Shown piece by piece: positions 1 through 13,500 of a stretch of 64,000 nucleotides of DNA (position 1 is its first letter; every line of letters begins with the position of its first letter). The notes beneath the pieces were generated by a model. That model had not been told where the DNA came from. It saw only the letters and a list, made by a program, of their open reading frames with translations, and searched no databases. Source of the stretch: Temnopleurus reevesii (taxonomy: Eukaryota > Echinodermata > Echinoidea > Temnopleuroida > Temnopleuridae); the NCBI GenBank assembly GCA_036244855.1, contig BQKZ01000055.1:197634-261633 (forward strand), written 5' to 3'. The position numbers were made by a program, and so were the translations under genes.

Positions 1-850
1 CACCAATTCTTCGTTCCGTGATCATACGACCCCTTTGTTCTCAAGACTTAAAACGCTGAAAGTTGATGATATCAATATTCTACAAAATGGAATTTTCATG
101 TTTCAGCTTAAGAATGGGCAACTTCCCCCATATTTTCCTCCGCTTTTTAATCTCAATAAGGACGTTCACTCTTATCCCACTCGACAAATTGAAAAATTCC
201 ATGTAAGAAACCCTAGAACTGCACTAGCATCGAAATCTATCAGGCATAATGGTCCAGATGTTTGGAATAGTTTCCCTCCTGAAATCCGAAATATCAAATC
301 TGTGAACTTGTTTAAAGCAACTGTGAAATCCATGTTGTTATCTAATAACATGTACTAAGATCAGGTTCTAGACTTATTCGTTGCTTCTTCTATTTCTTTA
401 TCCAATAATTATCATTCATGACCTATGGTACATACATGTATTACTTATTGATGCACATGATGCATCAGTTAGATTAATAGCTTCGAAGAAACCGGCCACC
501 ACGCCATCACCTCCTTTACCCTTTTTTTCTTTGCAAGTCACCCCCAATACTCTGGGGTCAATTATTTGTATTCTCTCTTTTATATGTTTTATGTATGTAG
601 ATGTATTTTTGATGCCGTTATATGTCTATTTTTTTCATACATGTATATGTATACCTCAGGCCTGCAAGCATATCAAGCTCTAATGCTTACGCCGTAGCCT
701 TTCTATATCTCATTTAGTTTAATTTGTGTTTTATACCCATGTATGATATTATTATTATTATTACATGTATTATTAGTTTGTCTGATGATATTTTCATATG
801 AATGATATGTAATGTGATATAGAAACCAATAAATTCGATTCAATTCAAAA
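1..850 (+). mobile_element. 3' end of a non-LTR retrotransposon (CR1/L2/Jockey-like), truncated by the window edge
   Basis: An open frame from base 2 to the stop at 356-358 encodes the extreme C-terminus of a reverse-transcriptase ORF2. It shows the family's usual ending: LKVDDINILQ, LPPYFPPLF, HSYPTR, then NGPDVWNSFPPEIRN. An untranslated tail follows and ends near 850 in aataaattcgattcaattcaa, a short-repeat 3' terminus typical of these elements. It lies on the strand opposite the titin-like gene, in its 3' region or an intron. Activity cannot be judged because the 5' part is outside the window. Confidence 0.75.
2..358 (+). CDS. Reverse transcriptase C-terminal fragment (LINE ORF2, partial)
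   Basis: About 118 codons are open to the left edge. There is no catalytic YADD box here; only the conserved C-terminal region after the polymerase domain is present, with HSYPTR, a basic SKSIRHNGP stretch and a WNSFPPEI motif. No frameshift is visible in the part seen. This is transposon coding sequence, not a host gene. Confidence 0.7.
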   Translation, partial: TNSSFRDHTTPLFSRLKTLKVDDINILQNGIFMFQLKNGQLPPYFPPLFNLNKDVHSYPTRQIEKFHVRNPRTALASKSIRHNGPDVWNSFPPEIRNIKSVNLFKATVKSMLLSNNMY

Positions 851-1400
851 CTATTCAAAGATCTATATGCATATATTTTTTTGCATAATGTAAAGAAGAC
901 ACACATATCAATTTGAAGAATACTTCATATATACTTTCCATCTTGGTGCAAAGATATAATACCAGTAGTGTTTGAGAAATTAAATCAAACAGAGGAATAG
1001 GTGTGTAAAATTCTTTAGTCTTGTGGCCTAAATCCTGATATTGATCTAATGATCATATAGTTATGAATTGAAACCCAGAACAATTTAAAAAATTAAAATA
1101 TCAAATTATAGCAATGCTTACACTGTGTCCCTGTTAATTTTAAATTGAGCTATATTCTCCCCTTTTTGGGGATTAGGGGAAAAAACTTGTACTTTGTCTT
1201 CCAAATCTTTAAACATGAAAGACAAACTAATGAGATGAAAAACGTGATAAAAACTCTCTATGATTTTCGGCCCATCTGAAATTGAGTTCTATTAATTCTT
1301 GGAATATCAGGTCAAAATCTTAGAGCCAACCTTGCATCTCAGCTCGATTACATCAATTAAGCAATACCAAAACGAAAAGTAAAAATAATGCACGACTTAC
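851..1400. other. AT-rich stretch between the retroelement and the last visible exon
   Basis: No Ig-like or other exon could be recognised here on either strand. It is read as intron of the titin-like gene, because the exon at 1401 ends in GTAAGT. If that donor were ignored, the frame would stop within about 15 codons. Confidence 0.5.
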
Positions 1401-1579
1401 GTTCAACTCTGACATAGGAGTCGCAGGAGATGCGTCCAAGAAGATTGGAGGCAACACAGGTGTAGGTTCCTGCATCTTGGAGGAAAGCCTCTTGGATGAT
1501 GAGGCTGCATGTTTCGTCATCTTCACCAAACTCGATGGAATAATGCTGGCCATCAAAGATCTCTTTATGGTCCTTGAAC
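1401..1579 (-). CDS. Exon 78: second half of Ig13 (post-kinase, M-band-like)
   Basis: Encodes FKDHKEIFDG, then an Ig strand D-G half with DAGTYTCVASN (the D-x-G-x-Y-x-C hallmark) and ends SYVRVE. It begins with the G that completes the core Trp codon started in exon 77 (phase 2) and ends phase 1 at a GTAAGT donor. At least one further exon is therefore expected to the left. Confidence 0.9.
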
Positions 1580-4500
1580 CTGGTAAATGGAAAAAATTCA
1601 ATGGGTTACCATCTTCATAACAGAATATTCAAGAGTGACGTGAGATTTATTAGCCACTGATTGACTTACAGATTTACTACAATCAAACCTATTTAACAAT
1701 TTACTGATCTGAAATTGATTTTGACAATTAACTTCGCCAGAATTTGAAACCAACCAGTGACATTTGTGATAACAGCTCAAAACAGCTCTATTGCTCATGA
1801 GAAAACACTGCAATTTGACATTTGTTACATATGAAAAATTTGATATCCAAACATTATTGTAGAAATAGTACAATGGAGATTTTGCAACTTTCAAGTTGAT
1901 ATGTATCACAGATGTGAAAGCAAGAAACTGTAAATTTTGTATCTTCACAAATGATTCTGATATGGAAACACCACACCATAAATCTTTCCTTTGAAATCTG
2001 AAGCTCATGTGGTAGCAATATACCATACATTTCATATATAAAGCAGTTATTAAATGGATAAAAATTAGACAAAATTATCCTCTAACTTACCATCTGATGT
2101 TGGGTTCAGGTACTCCAGTCACCTTGCAGTCGAGTCTAGCAGCACTGCCTTCCACAATGAAGGTATCCTTTAGGTGGAGGCTGAAGTGAGGTCGATGATA
2201 GTCGGTGAACTTCTTCAGGAAATGTTCTGAAAAGATAAACATTAAGGTCGAGTTTAGTGATTGCGACGCTTATTGTTGTTGAACTTGGGCAGACAGATCC
2301 CATTGGAATCTTAAAGATTTTATTTTTCTTACACTAGTTTATATTACATATGCAAGCTCTATTGAGTTGATGGTATCATGATTGTCATATGTAAAAAAAA
2401 AAACAGAACAAAAAACAAAATCAGTGCAAACGTTTTTGGTTGCTATCAAACTTGACTTGTTAATTAACTCAAAATAACAACCATTTTCCAAGGCCCAGAA
2501 TCATAGAGGTTTGGGATTAATCGCTCATTTGAATGAACAACCCTGGATGGTTACTGATCAGTCTATTGAGAAAAATGCGCATTCAATGATCAGCAATTAA
2601 TCACAAAAATTTATGCTATGGGACCCTGATGTTAATCAAGCCAATCACACAAGAACATCTCTGTGACAGAGTTCTCTTCCATAAATCTTAAGTCAAGTAT
2701 CTTACCATTCACATCCAGTTTGCACTTGGTGGTCACACTACCGTACTGGTTAGAGATCTCAGCCGAGTAGACGCCCTTGTCTTTCTCCTTGGTACCATCA
2801 ATCTCAATGGTATGGACCCCATCCTCCTCGTAGAAGTGATAGTGAGGTCCTGGTTTGAGCATCTTGTCGTTGTGGTACCATTTGACCTTGGGTTCTGGTA
2901 CGCCTGGGATCTCAGCAACTGTTGAAGATTGATAGATAGATGAATGGTTTGTTAAATGCCAATAATGGCAGCCCCACGGCTGAATTATAGTCGGTGTACT
3001 TTTAGAAGATTATACATAAATATTAAACAAATTATGAAATGAATACAATTTGGAAACACAGAGAAACCAAGACAGCAGCTACGACAGCGCCACCCATACA
3101 ATACCTACAACAAATACAATAAAAACAGATTAGAATGTGGATTGAATAACATGAGACATCTACATAAGATATGAAAGTACTAAGGATTTTTATGCAATTA
3201 CAAAAGGTAATTCCCATGAATTATGTGCATTAAATCCCTTGTGAATGTGACCTTATCTGAATTTTCTGAATTCACTTTTTTTTTAATTTTAAATATCTGA
3301 TTAGTAAATTGGGTGGAATGTTCTTATATAATCATTGCTGAAGTATTATAAAAAAAAATATGAGAGAAAGGTGGGTTTGAGCATGCAGGACTTTTGACCA
3401 ATAACGGAATTGCTCTTATTTTTATCATTATCAGTATTAGACAGATTAAACTCATTCAAATATGTACTAGGAATAATGCTCTTCCGACACTTTTGCTCAA
3501 TTGGTTTATGAAACGAAATCAAGGACACATAAATATTTTCATTGAAATGTCAAATTGCAATGGGCATTTGAATATCTCCAGAGAAATTTGGCTATATAAA
3601 TCTAAATATTATCAGTATTATTATTATAATTATTATTATAATTATCATTATGATCATCATAATTATTATAACCAAACTCACTTTGGAATGAGAGTGGCAT
3701 GATGAAGTCGAAGCCACACTCCTGGTCCTCCAGAGGTCTGATCAGCTGTGGTGCCTTGTCGCTGCCTGGTGCAGCGGCCTGGGCTGCCCTCAGCTTCCTG
3801 GCCCGTTCACCAAGAGGTACCCTAGCAGATGATGATAAAGAATAAAATGTGTTAAATACACATGAACTGTACGTAAATGGTCTCTTTTCAGGATAAATTA
3901 ACACAATTAATTTAGATTTATAAGAAGAGGAGCTACATAATATGTGAAGTCATTCAGCATACAAAGAATCAGTTTGGCAGAAACTTTTTTCCCTGTATCG
4001 ATTTATTTCAGTAAAAATTGACTCCAGTCCAATGTTAATGAAGCAGGAAACCTTCTTCAGTAGAGGTGAAAATATTAGTCACTTTTTACCTAATTCATGA
4101 AGAATAAGTTTGATTTTTTGTATCATATAAAAATTCAACACGTGCAGAGGAATTTTATGCTTTCGAACATGCATCGTTTTTGGCTGAAATATTAAAAAAA
4201 ATGAGATGTACTTACTTCTTTCTCTTCATGTCCATGCCTCTGCGTTCGCCTCTCTTGTCTAGCTCTTCAGCATCAAGAACTGTATATGATAAAGGAAAAC
4301 AATTTTATTGCAATCACGAACAATATCTTTATAAGATATTCTCATTTTAGTTGTGATATTTTGTGGGACAAACATGCTGATATTCAAGTAGCATATATCA
4401 ATGTGGACTGTGTTAGCAGGCAATGTACGCCATCTAAAAAAAATTGGTAGCAAGAAGAGATGTGTATTGTTCATCAAAAGTGCGTTTGGAAAGCTATATA

Positions 4501-7500
4501 ATAACACATTGAAATTGGTGTGTTTGATAACTACTAAATATTCCATCTATGATGAGCTTTACGTCCTTATGTTGGTAGTGCGTAATAATTGGTATTTTGT
4601 AAACCAAGATAAGTAAAGCAAAGGGCAGTAGATGACTATTCATTTTAAGTCCACAAAAAAAGTATTTCTATTTAAATACTTGTAAAACTCACATTGGACA
4701 TCAAGATCAGCAGATGAGGTAGCTTGTCCATAAGAATTGACCGCCTTGCAGGTGTACTCCGCGATATCATCAAATTCAGCATCCTGAACGATGAGGCTAT
4801 ACTTGCGGTCATCGTAGAGCATCTTGTACTTGATACTTATCGTAATTTCTTTCTTTCCTTTGAACCAGGTGATGAGAGGTTCCGAGAGGGCGGAGACCTC
4901 ACAATCAAAGCGGCCTGGTTTGCCCTCTATAGTCATGGTAGACTCCAAGGGTTTGATGAACTTTGGTGCAGCATCACGGACATCTAAAAGAAAGGGATAC
5001 AGTTTTATTTTTATGAGTCTTATCAGTATTATGCATCACCTATATTCACTTCAACAGGAATAAGTATAATAAGCACAAGTAATGACTTGAAAATTTTAAT
5101 CATACATAACAAAAACAAAATGACAGTGGTTGATGACATACAATTACGTCGAATATAATACTAACAGAGAACTAAGATTGCATCTTTATTTCTAAATTTA
5201 GAGATTATGATGAACTGGAGGTGTCCGTGGAAAAACAAAGCTTGTAGCATGAAGATTGCTCAAAACAAACGCAAAACAAAACAAAACAAGAGTTGATATT
5301 TGTCAACGTCATTAAGAAAGGTAAATTATTATCATTTCAAGCTACTTACAAAATTTTGTGGCAGCAAAGTTTTGATGTACTTTTACAGTGGAGGAAAGAA
5401 AACAAATCCTTTCATAGAAAATATTTCAAACTATTAGGTGATATAGGAATATACATGTACATTATTATTATCATCATTTTCATTATCATAAATTGACACC
5501 ATCTAGTAATATTATCATAACTTATTTCTTACCCATGTAGCATTCTCTCTCCATGAGAGGTTTGCCTCGGTACATCTTGTGCATCTCACGAAGTGCACCA
5601 CCATGAGCCAGATGTCCAATGGCATTGAGAGTTTTGCCAGCTCCCTACAAGTCGAGAAAAAAGTTATTCAAATAACTGAAGTCATAAAACATTACAAATT
5701 GTATCAACAACAATAATATATCTACAATTTGTATGACGCCAAATGCACTTTTTTTAAATCGCTCAAGGCGCATTTATAGTGTAGGGTAGGGCAGAGAGCA
5801 GTGCAATGTGTGCAAGGAGCCACTAGCTTACACAACAAAAAAAAATGGACGAATTTTACATTTCAATTAATCAGTTTCCATAAACAAGCAAGAGGTACGA
5901 AGAGAGGATCATATTTGTTATATAAAAGGTAAATTAGTGAAATGTGCCTAGTATCACTTCAAAAATAGTTTTCAACTCTTGATAAAAACTATGAATGAAT
6001 TTTTTGGTTATTTTGTTTTTATGATGATTTTTTCTTTCTCTATTTACATGTGTGTTTACTTTTGCTGCATTTTCATGTGTGCGTTATTAGGCCAAATAAA
6101 GAAATATTTTAATTTGAATGACAAAGAGATGTTATCTTATACCCCAAAATAATTGTATTGAAATAATACAATTTTTGCATAATGACAAGATAACCCCATC
6201 ATGCAATATGCTCACCTTGGGCTTGTTCTTGTCGTGATACTTGCGAAGTCTGCTGTTGTCAAGACGACGGGCTCTGCGTCTGGCCATCTCATCAGTCTCC
6301 ATCTGAATTTAAAAAAAATTTCATTCATTTTCATTGAATAAAATATATATCTGAAATACATGACTAAAGCAAAATGATTTCAAAATACTATACACAATTT
6401 ATTCATATTTTCATATCTTTTAATATCAGCTGTTCTCTCTATTGCTCCTATGAGTTATACATGTTTTATCTTGCATTAAACATTCCCTTCATAGTAAATC
6501 CTAAGCTTGTTTTTCTGGACGAAAGTTGAATTTATGGTTTATTTCAGACAAATATTTCGAATGTGTAACTCCAAATGATATTGCCAATCTTTATCCAATC
6601 CTTATCTAAGCATCTTCAAAGTATTTTAATAATTTTAGTCTTTCCTAGATCTGCTCCATTCCTTGCAGTTTAAAAAAAAACATTCTCTTTGAACATATTG
6701 TCACTGTTATAATTATTATTCTTTCTGAGAGAAGAAATCTATTCACCTGAAGCAAATTAAAAAATAAAATGAATATAACTAAATGTTTCATATACATTGT
6801 TTGACTAATCGTGCAAAAAAATAAATTATTTAGAAATCTATGATCTTTTCTTAAAACTGGTGACAGCGGTGGGATTAATATGTAATAGATTTCTTACCTG
6901 GAGCCATGGGTGGTCTAATGCTTCTTGGATGGTCATACGTTGTCTGAAAAAGTAAGAAATAAGTAAATACAATGGTTTCTATGAATATATCACTCAGAAA
7001 CTATAATTACGTAGTAAACATCTTTTTATATCTCATTTGGTATCTTTCTATGGGTGATTATGTAAAGTATGTACATCATATTCATAAATCATATCCTATT
7101 TTTACATATGACCTAGTAAGTATCCTAAAGAGCGTTGAGTTAGCAACGTTTATTTGATTAAAGTCAAGACTTACAAAAACTGGTACTAATGATACAACAC
7201 AGGTTGTTTACTGTACGCAACTATTCAAGCACATTTTTACATAAGTACTTTCTTATCTTCTTAAAAAAAACCTTTACTTTCTAGGAAAAGTAATTGGGGA
7301 AATCATAACTAATTACTAATTAATATAGTCTTACAAAAACCTAATTGAAATATTGTTTTATGATAATGATTAAAAAAAATCTAACTTACTCTTTATTCTT
7401 GATGAGGATAAGCTCAATCCAGTCAAGACCCTCGTCTGAAATGTCAGCGAAAGCTTCCTCATCAAAGTCCCATTCTCCAATGGCAACGTTCTTGAGAGTA

Positions 7501-10500
7501 TCACGGTCTGTTTCACCCTCAAATGGAGATATACCACTCAACCTGTTGGACAAGAATAATACAATTTTTTGTTATCTTTCCTCCATCTCTATGAAAACAT
7601 AATAGTCATAATGATATTTGCCTACCCATAATAGAATGCAAGTAATTGTCAGCGATTGAATTAGTTTTCACTTCACATCGTGAGTGTTGTATGTGTCAGA
7701 CTTTGCTGAATGACTGATCCTTTTTATATTCTTTTCAATTTAGTCAATAGTCAATCTTGTCTTATTTTTCTTGCCTCTTCCTTATTCTCGGACCTTCTTG
7801 GAATGAAATGGTGGATTATGCATGCCATTTTAAAATATTTCTCTGTCATTTGACATTTCATTCTTCATCATCATAACTGTAGCATTTGCGATTTGAATTT
7901 CTTCAGTTTTTCCTATTTATTAATAAATTTTCCCATATTATCGCATTCTTCAATTGAAAAATCAAGATCCTTGAATTTTAATGAAGGTAATTCAATCTTT
8001 ATACTCACATTAGATAAGCCATGACACCAAGTGCCCACATATCCGTTGGAAGTCCTATAGGTTCGTGATTGACCACCTCTGGTGCAATGAAATCTGGTGT
8101 ACCAAACATAACCTTGACCGGAATGTTTGGATCAAGCTCCATAGTCAGGCCGAAGTCAATGATCTTGATGTCGTCACTGTTTCGTGAGCACAACATCACA
8201 TTCTCAGGCTGAGGAAAAAAGAAGAGCATCAAATTTTTCAAAGAAATTCAGCAATAAAACAAAGATTTGCCTCTTCATGGTTCAAAGGTATATTCTCGTG
8301 TCAGAGGAATTATGTGGAGAACATTAGTATACATGTTTTACCATTCATGTTGACAACATACAAGCCATAAGAATATTCAAATTGACAGATTAAAAAATGA
8401 CCATAATACAATTCTTTGATCAAATAGGAAATTTATTGATTCCCACATTTCTGTTATAATTACCATTACGATATTATATGGTCATCATTCTTCATTAACA
8501 ACTCTTTAGTGCAGTAGAATATGTCTAGTCTCTGTGCTTTGTTAATGTAATAATCATTTACCTAAACATTAATACTGGTACAATATCTAAAAACCTATCT
8601 ATCTAATGTAGCTTTCCACTGTTGAGTTAAGTAACCTTGATTCCTTGTGAGCACACTAACTCAATATATGTTGTTCCTATTTTTCATTTTTCTTGGTCAA
8701 CATTTTGAGACAAGTGTGTGATATGCGCTTTATAAGTACAGTACATGATTATCATTATTATTATTATTATCATTCTTATTGTAATTATTATCATTATTTA
8801 TAATATCATTATTATTATTGTTATTATTATTTTCATAAATATTATCATTATCATCATAATCTTGATGATCAAAATAATTTCGGATAATTACCTTGAGATC
8901 GAGATGTACCATGTGTCTCTCATGCATGTGCTTCACGCCTTCGCAGATCTGCTTCATGTAGAAGATAACCTCAGGCTCAGTCAAGATGTGGTTCTCATCA
9001 ACGAGACGGTCAAACAGCTCTCCACCAGACAAACTGAATAGAAACAGTCACAACAAAATCATCAATCCTCTTGGCTTTTTATTGTTCGCAATTTTCTAAT
9101 TTGAATTAAAAGCATTGGTTGATTTTGTTTACCAAATTCTTTACTTCAATGTCCGAAATGTTTTGTGAATATATGATAGAAAACATGAAAGCTGTGAAAA
9201 TATCACCCTTCAAAATAATTGTTTAGTGCTTCGAAATATCAGTCTAAAATATCACTTTCATTCATACACTGTACTGGAATGATTATCTGAGTAACCCAGA
9301 ATATAATTTGCATAGATATGTTTATCAAACANTAAACATAAACATAAACATAATCAGAGCTTCATTACATACATATTCAGAACATACAGTGGTCAAGGAA
9401 GGGAGGAATTGGAATTTAGATCAACGGTCTACTGCTGTTTGAAAAGGTAAGTTTTTAGTTGAGATTTGAATGATGCAGCTGTGGGGGAATTCTGAATATA
9501 TCAGTCTAAAATATCACTTTCATTCATACACTGTACTGGAATGATTATCTGAGTAACCCAGAATATAATTTGCATAGATATGTTTATCAAACATTTAATA
9601 CTCTTTAAATTTATTCAACCTATTTGAAAATTATTATAATTATCACAATTATTATCTGAAGACAATAAGATAAGCTAGACAGTTGGTTTGATATTTAAAA
9701 AGAGTCAACTACAATGACTTTATACGTGAAAATCATTGAAAAATCTTACAATTCAAGGATCATGATGATCTCCTCATTGGTTTCAAACACCTCATGAAGA
9801 TTTAGAAGACGGCGATGGTGAAGTTTCTTCATTACTTCAATCTCTCGCCTGACAAGATCACGTTCTTTGCCATAGCAACGCATAAATTTGGCTGCCCAGG
9901 TCTTCTGCGTTTTCTTCTCGATGGCTCGGTAGACAACACCATATGATCCTCTGTGAAGTAAAGATAAAAGTTATGTCAGAACTCGAGACTGCACTTCATT
10001 TGGTTGTTCATCTTTTTTTACTTTATACTTCATTACAATATAGCCATTATGCAAAGATATTTGAAATAAAAGTGAAAGAATAATGATTGGATTACCATTA
10101 TCATCCTTATGCCCAATTTTTTCTGCACTTCAATTCTTCAAGCTGTTTTCGTATTGTTTTTCTTGTCATACACATTTCAATTGTATTGTCATTCTGCATT
10201 TCAATACATTTTTATTCTCTAACATACATGTGGAACTTGTTGGATATGCAGACTGTGGACAAAATATTGTCCTCATATCATAAGTAGAGATAGCTATTTT
10301 GAACATTTGTTCATCATAGAGTAGAAAACCTTCTAAAAACATAAGACTTTCAACATTGGAAACTTTTTGAAAATATGGAGGGCTAATCTTTACCTTCCAA
10401 GTTCTTCCAGAATCTGGTAGTAATCGTATATGGAACCTGTACGGTTGACAAACGGATGAGGACCTCTGTCGAAGTCAACCAATGAATCGTAGAAGCGACG

Positions 10501-13500
10501 CTTTCCTTCATAGTCTTCAAACTGTGGTCTGCCTGGCTTGGATGCTAAAAGATTAAGGAATATTTAGAATGTTGTGAATAAAATGGATATTCTTGGTTTA
10601 AAGTGGTGCAGAGCTTCATGATGACAATTATAATGAAAATAATGATTTTGTTCCCCTTTCAGAGTTTCTTCCACAATAATTAGAATTACACCAAGATTTA
10701 AAAATCCCATATTTTACAGAACTAAATAAAAATGGTATATTACTGGACCACGACACTTGATGATTACAAATTAAAAGGAAAGATAAAGAACAGAAACCTT
10801 TTAGAAATTGGACATTGTTATGAAATTGGCAATCAATTATCCTTTTAGGTTCATTTCAGATTGCCACATTCAACTATACTTGCTCTTTTAAAAAATCTAC
10901 TGATAAAAATAAGGACCACTTACTCTTGGTGCAGACAACAGCAGTCGCTTCACAGGGCTCGCTGGCTCCATACATGTTGAACGCTGTGACCCTGAACTGA
11001 TACTGCGTGTCAGGACGGAGATTGATGACAGTATGATGGGTGTTCTTGGAGCTGATGACCCTAGCCCAGGCTAGGACACCAACCTCTCGCTTCTCCACCA
11101 TGTAGGAGGTGATATTGGAGCCTCCATCGTAGATGGGTGGGTTCCAGGAAAGACGGATGGCATCGGAGGTGATCTCCAAGCACTCAAGGTTGCGAGGAGA
11201 GTCAGGGTGTCCTGAAAAGTTTTTGATAAAAAGTCATTATAAAAACTTTATCATAACAGGGCAGTGTTTCACCAAGTGGTTCTTAAAGTAACGCACGAAA
11301 GACTGGGGTACATTAACCAGTCTAATATTCGTAAGGTTCTCCATCATTCGGAACAAGAACTGGTAGCAGTCATGCTTAAAGTCGTTCTTAAAGTCTTCCT
11401 TATCTTGGTGAAGCACCGCCCAGGGATGATGTTTGGATTCAATTTAATTGCATACATTTGGGAATTGAATGTGGTATATCAGATAAAATTACAATAGCAT
11501 CTAATAGGTAACATAATCTAAATCTAACACACAAGACAATGACAGGAAACTACATTCAACATGGTAAAATATTGTAATGATACAAATGCTTATGCTCATA
11601 TTTACAAAACTTATAACACTGGATAATGTGATATACTGCTTACCTATAAACCCACTTCATCATCTCTTTCCTTAGATCAAATATTAATATTCTCAACCAA
11701 ATGTATTAAAATGACAAAATGATTGTATAGATTGTAACTTTTTTAATAAAATTGTATAAAGATTGTAAAAATATTGCCATATATAGATTAGAAATACTTA
11801 CTGAGAATGTTGACTTGGACAGAGCATGTATCATGACCGAGCTCATTGGAAGCAACGATGCTGTACTTTCCTGCATCCTCCTTTGTGATACCACGGATGA
11901 TGAGAGTCGTATCATGAGGCGTGGTCTTGATCTCAAAGCGGCCTCCATCCACCACATCCACTCCATCTCTGTCCCATTTGATGTTGGGTCTAGGTGTGCC
12001 ACTGAAGGGTACCTTCAGCATGATGTATTCGCCAAGGAGACAGTGCATTGGGCTACGGAGTCTGGCTGGTAGGGCCAGCTTGGGCATGACTGAATATGAG
12101 CAAGATAAGATAAAGATATATTCTTTTTTCTTTCTGATTTAATGATTATACTTTAAATCACAGTGAATTTAAAATAATGTATAAAGAAGATATGTTCAGG
12201 TATATTCAAATTACTGTCTGTTACTTAATTTACATTTGCTCATTGAATAGGTAGATTTCTCATGATTGATAAATTGTTAATAGACTAGTTGGAAGCGTAT
12301 AAAATCTTTTTAACTGTTTAATAAGTGACTGTAGTTAACAAAAATTTTGGATATCACTAATGGCATCCTTGGATCTAACCAATATTCCATAGAACTTACC
12401 AAGCACATTGAGCTCAAATGCAGCAGTGATAGTTCCTCCCTTGTTGGTGGCAGTGACTGAGATCTCTCCGACATCTTCAGAAAAGAGTTGGTTGGCAGTG
12501 AGAGTGTGGACGTTTCCATCCCCACCAACTTGGAATTTGCGACCATGGACGATCTCACGACCAAGTCGGTACCATCTGACCTCTGGAGCTGGGTATCCGC
12601 TGACATGGCAGGTCACAGTTACGCTCTTACCCTCCGCGACGTAAGCATTATGGGGAGGGCTGACGAACTGAGGAGGTACAGTGTCTGTAATAGAATAAAT
12701 AACAAGATGCCCTGTGTCATTTATGTACATGTATATACACCTCCTACATAAGTATTGAAAGCAATGGTTTTATAAGGCTTCCCTGTGGTATTCCACAAGG
12801 AATAGGCATTCTGTGGTGGACTGACAACCTGTAACGATTATAGATTCTGCCATACTTAGCTGTAAAGTTAGTGTTCATATGTCATGAGAGTGATGTTTTA
12901 AATAGTGTGATCAGATCCACATAAAATATTCCCTCCAGGACCATCTTGTGATGATGGAAGCAGACATATTCCATCACACAAGACATTAACCAAGGCCTCA
13001 AACTCACCCTTTGGATCCCTGACAAGCACTCTCTGAGACACTGTCGATGGCTCGCTGGCTCCCATGCTGTTCTCAGCCATCACCCTGAACTCGTACTCGG
13101 TATCCTCTCTGAGGTTGATGAGAGTATGGCTGGTGGTTGTAACGGGCTCATGGTTAGCCTTGATCCACCTCTTACTGGTGGTGTCTCTTCGCTCGATGAT
13201 GTAGCCGGTGATTGGAGATCCTCCATCGGTCGAGGGTGCCTTCCAGGAGACATGGACGGAGTCGCGTTGGATGTTGCTGATTTCTGGTCTGCCAGGTGCA
13301 CTTGGTGGGTCTGTAAAAGTCATCAAAGAACATTAAAATTTACCTTCTTAATGAGAGTACCACGTTCTAAGAAGTGTTATCCATGTACTATGAAATGAAA
13401 ACACTGTTTATATGATTTACTAAATCAATTATGGCACTTAGTAAACAATTTGGAATGTCTTTATAATTTTTTCTTGAATAAAGAGAGATTCAGAATTGTA

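Larger units (their letters stand above)
9034..9749. other. Intron with a 96-bp direct duplication and one undetermined base
   Basis: Bases 9236-9331 and 9498-9593 are the same 96-base sequence. Between them lie an N at 9332, three to four taaaca units and about 150 bases of other sequence. Either an insertion with duplicated flanks or a misassembled gap. Confidence 0.7.

Noticed and set aside
3055..3115. Possible small minus-strand exon (acceptor ttgttgtag before ggtggcgctgtcgtagc)
   Set aside because: No acceptable donor, and exons 75 and 76 already join in frame to give a normal Ig12.
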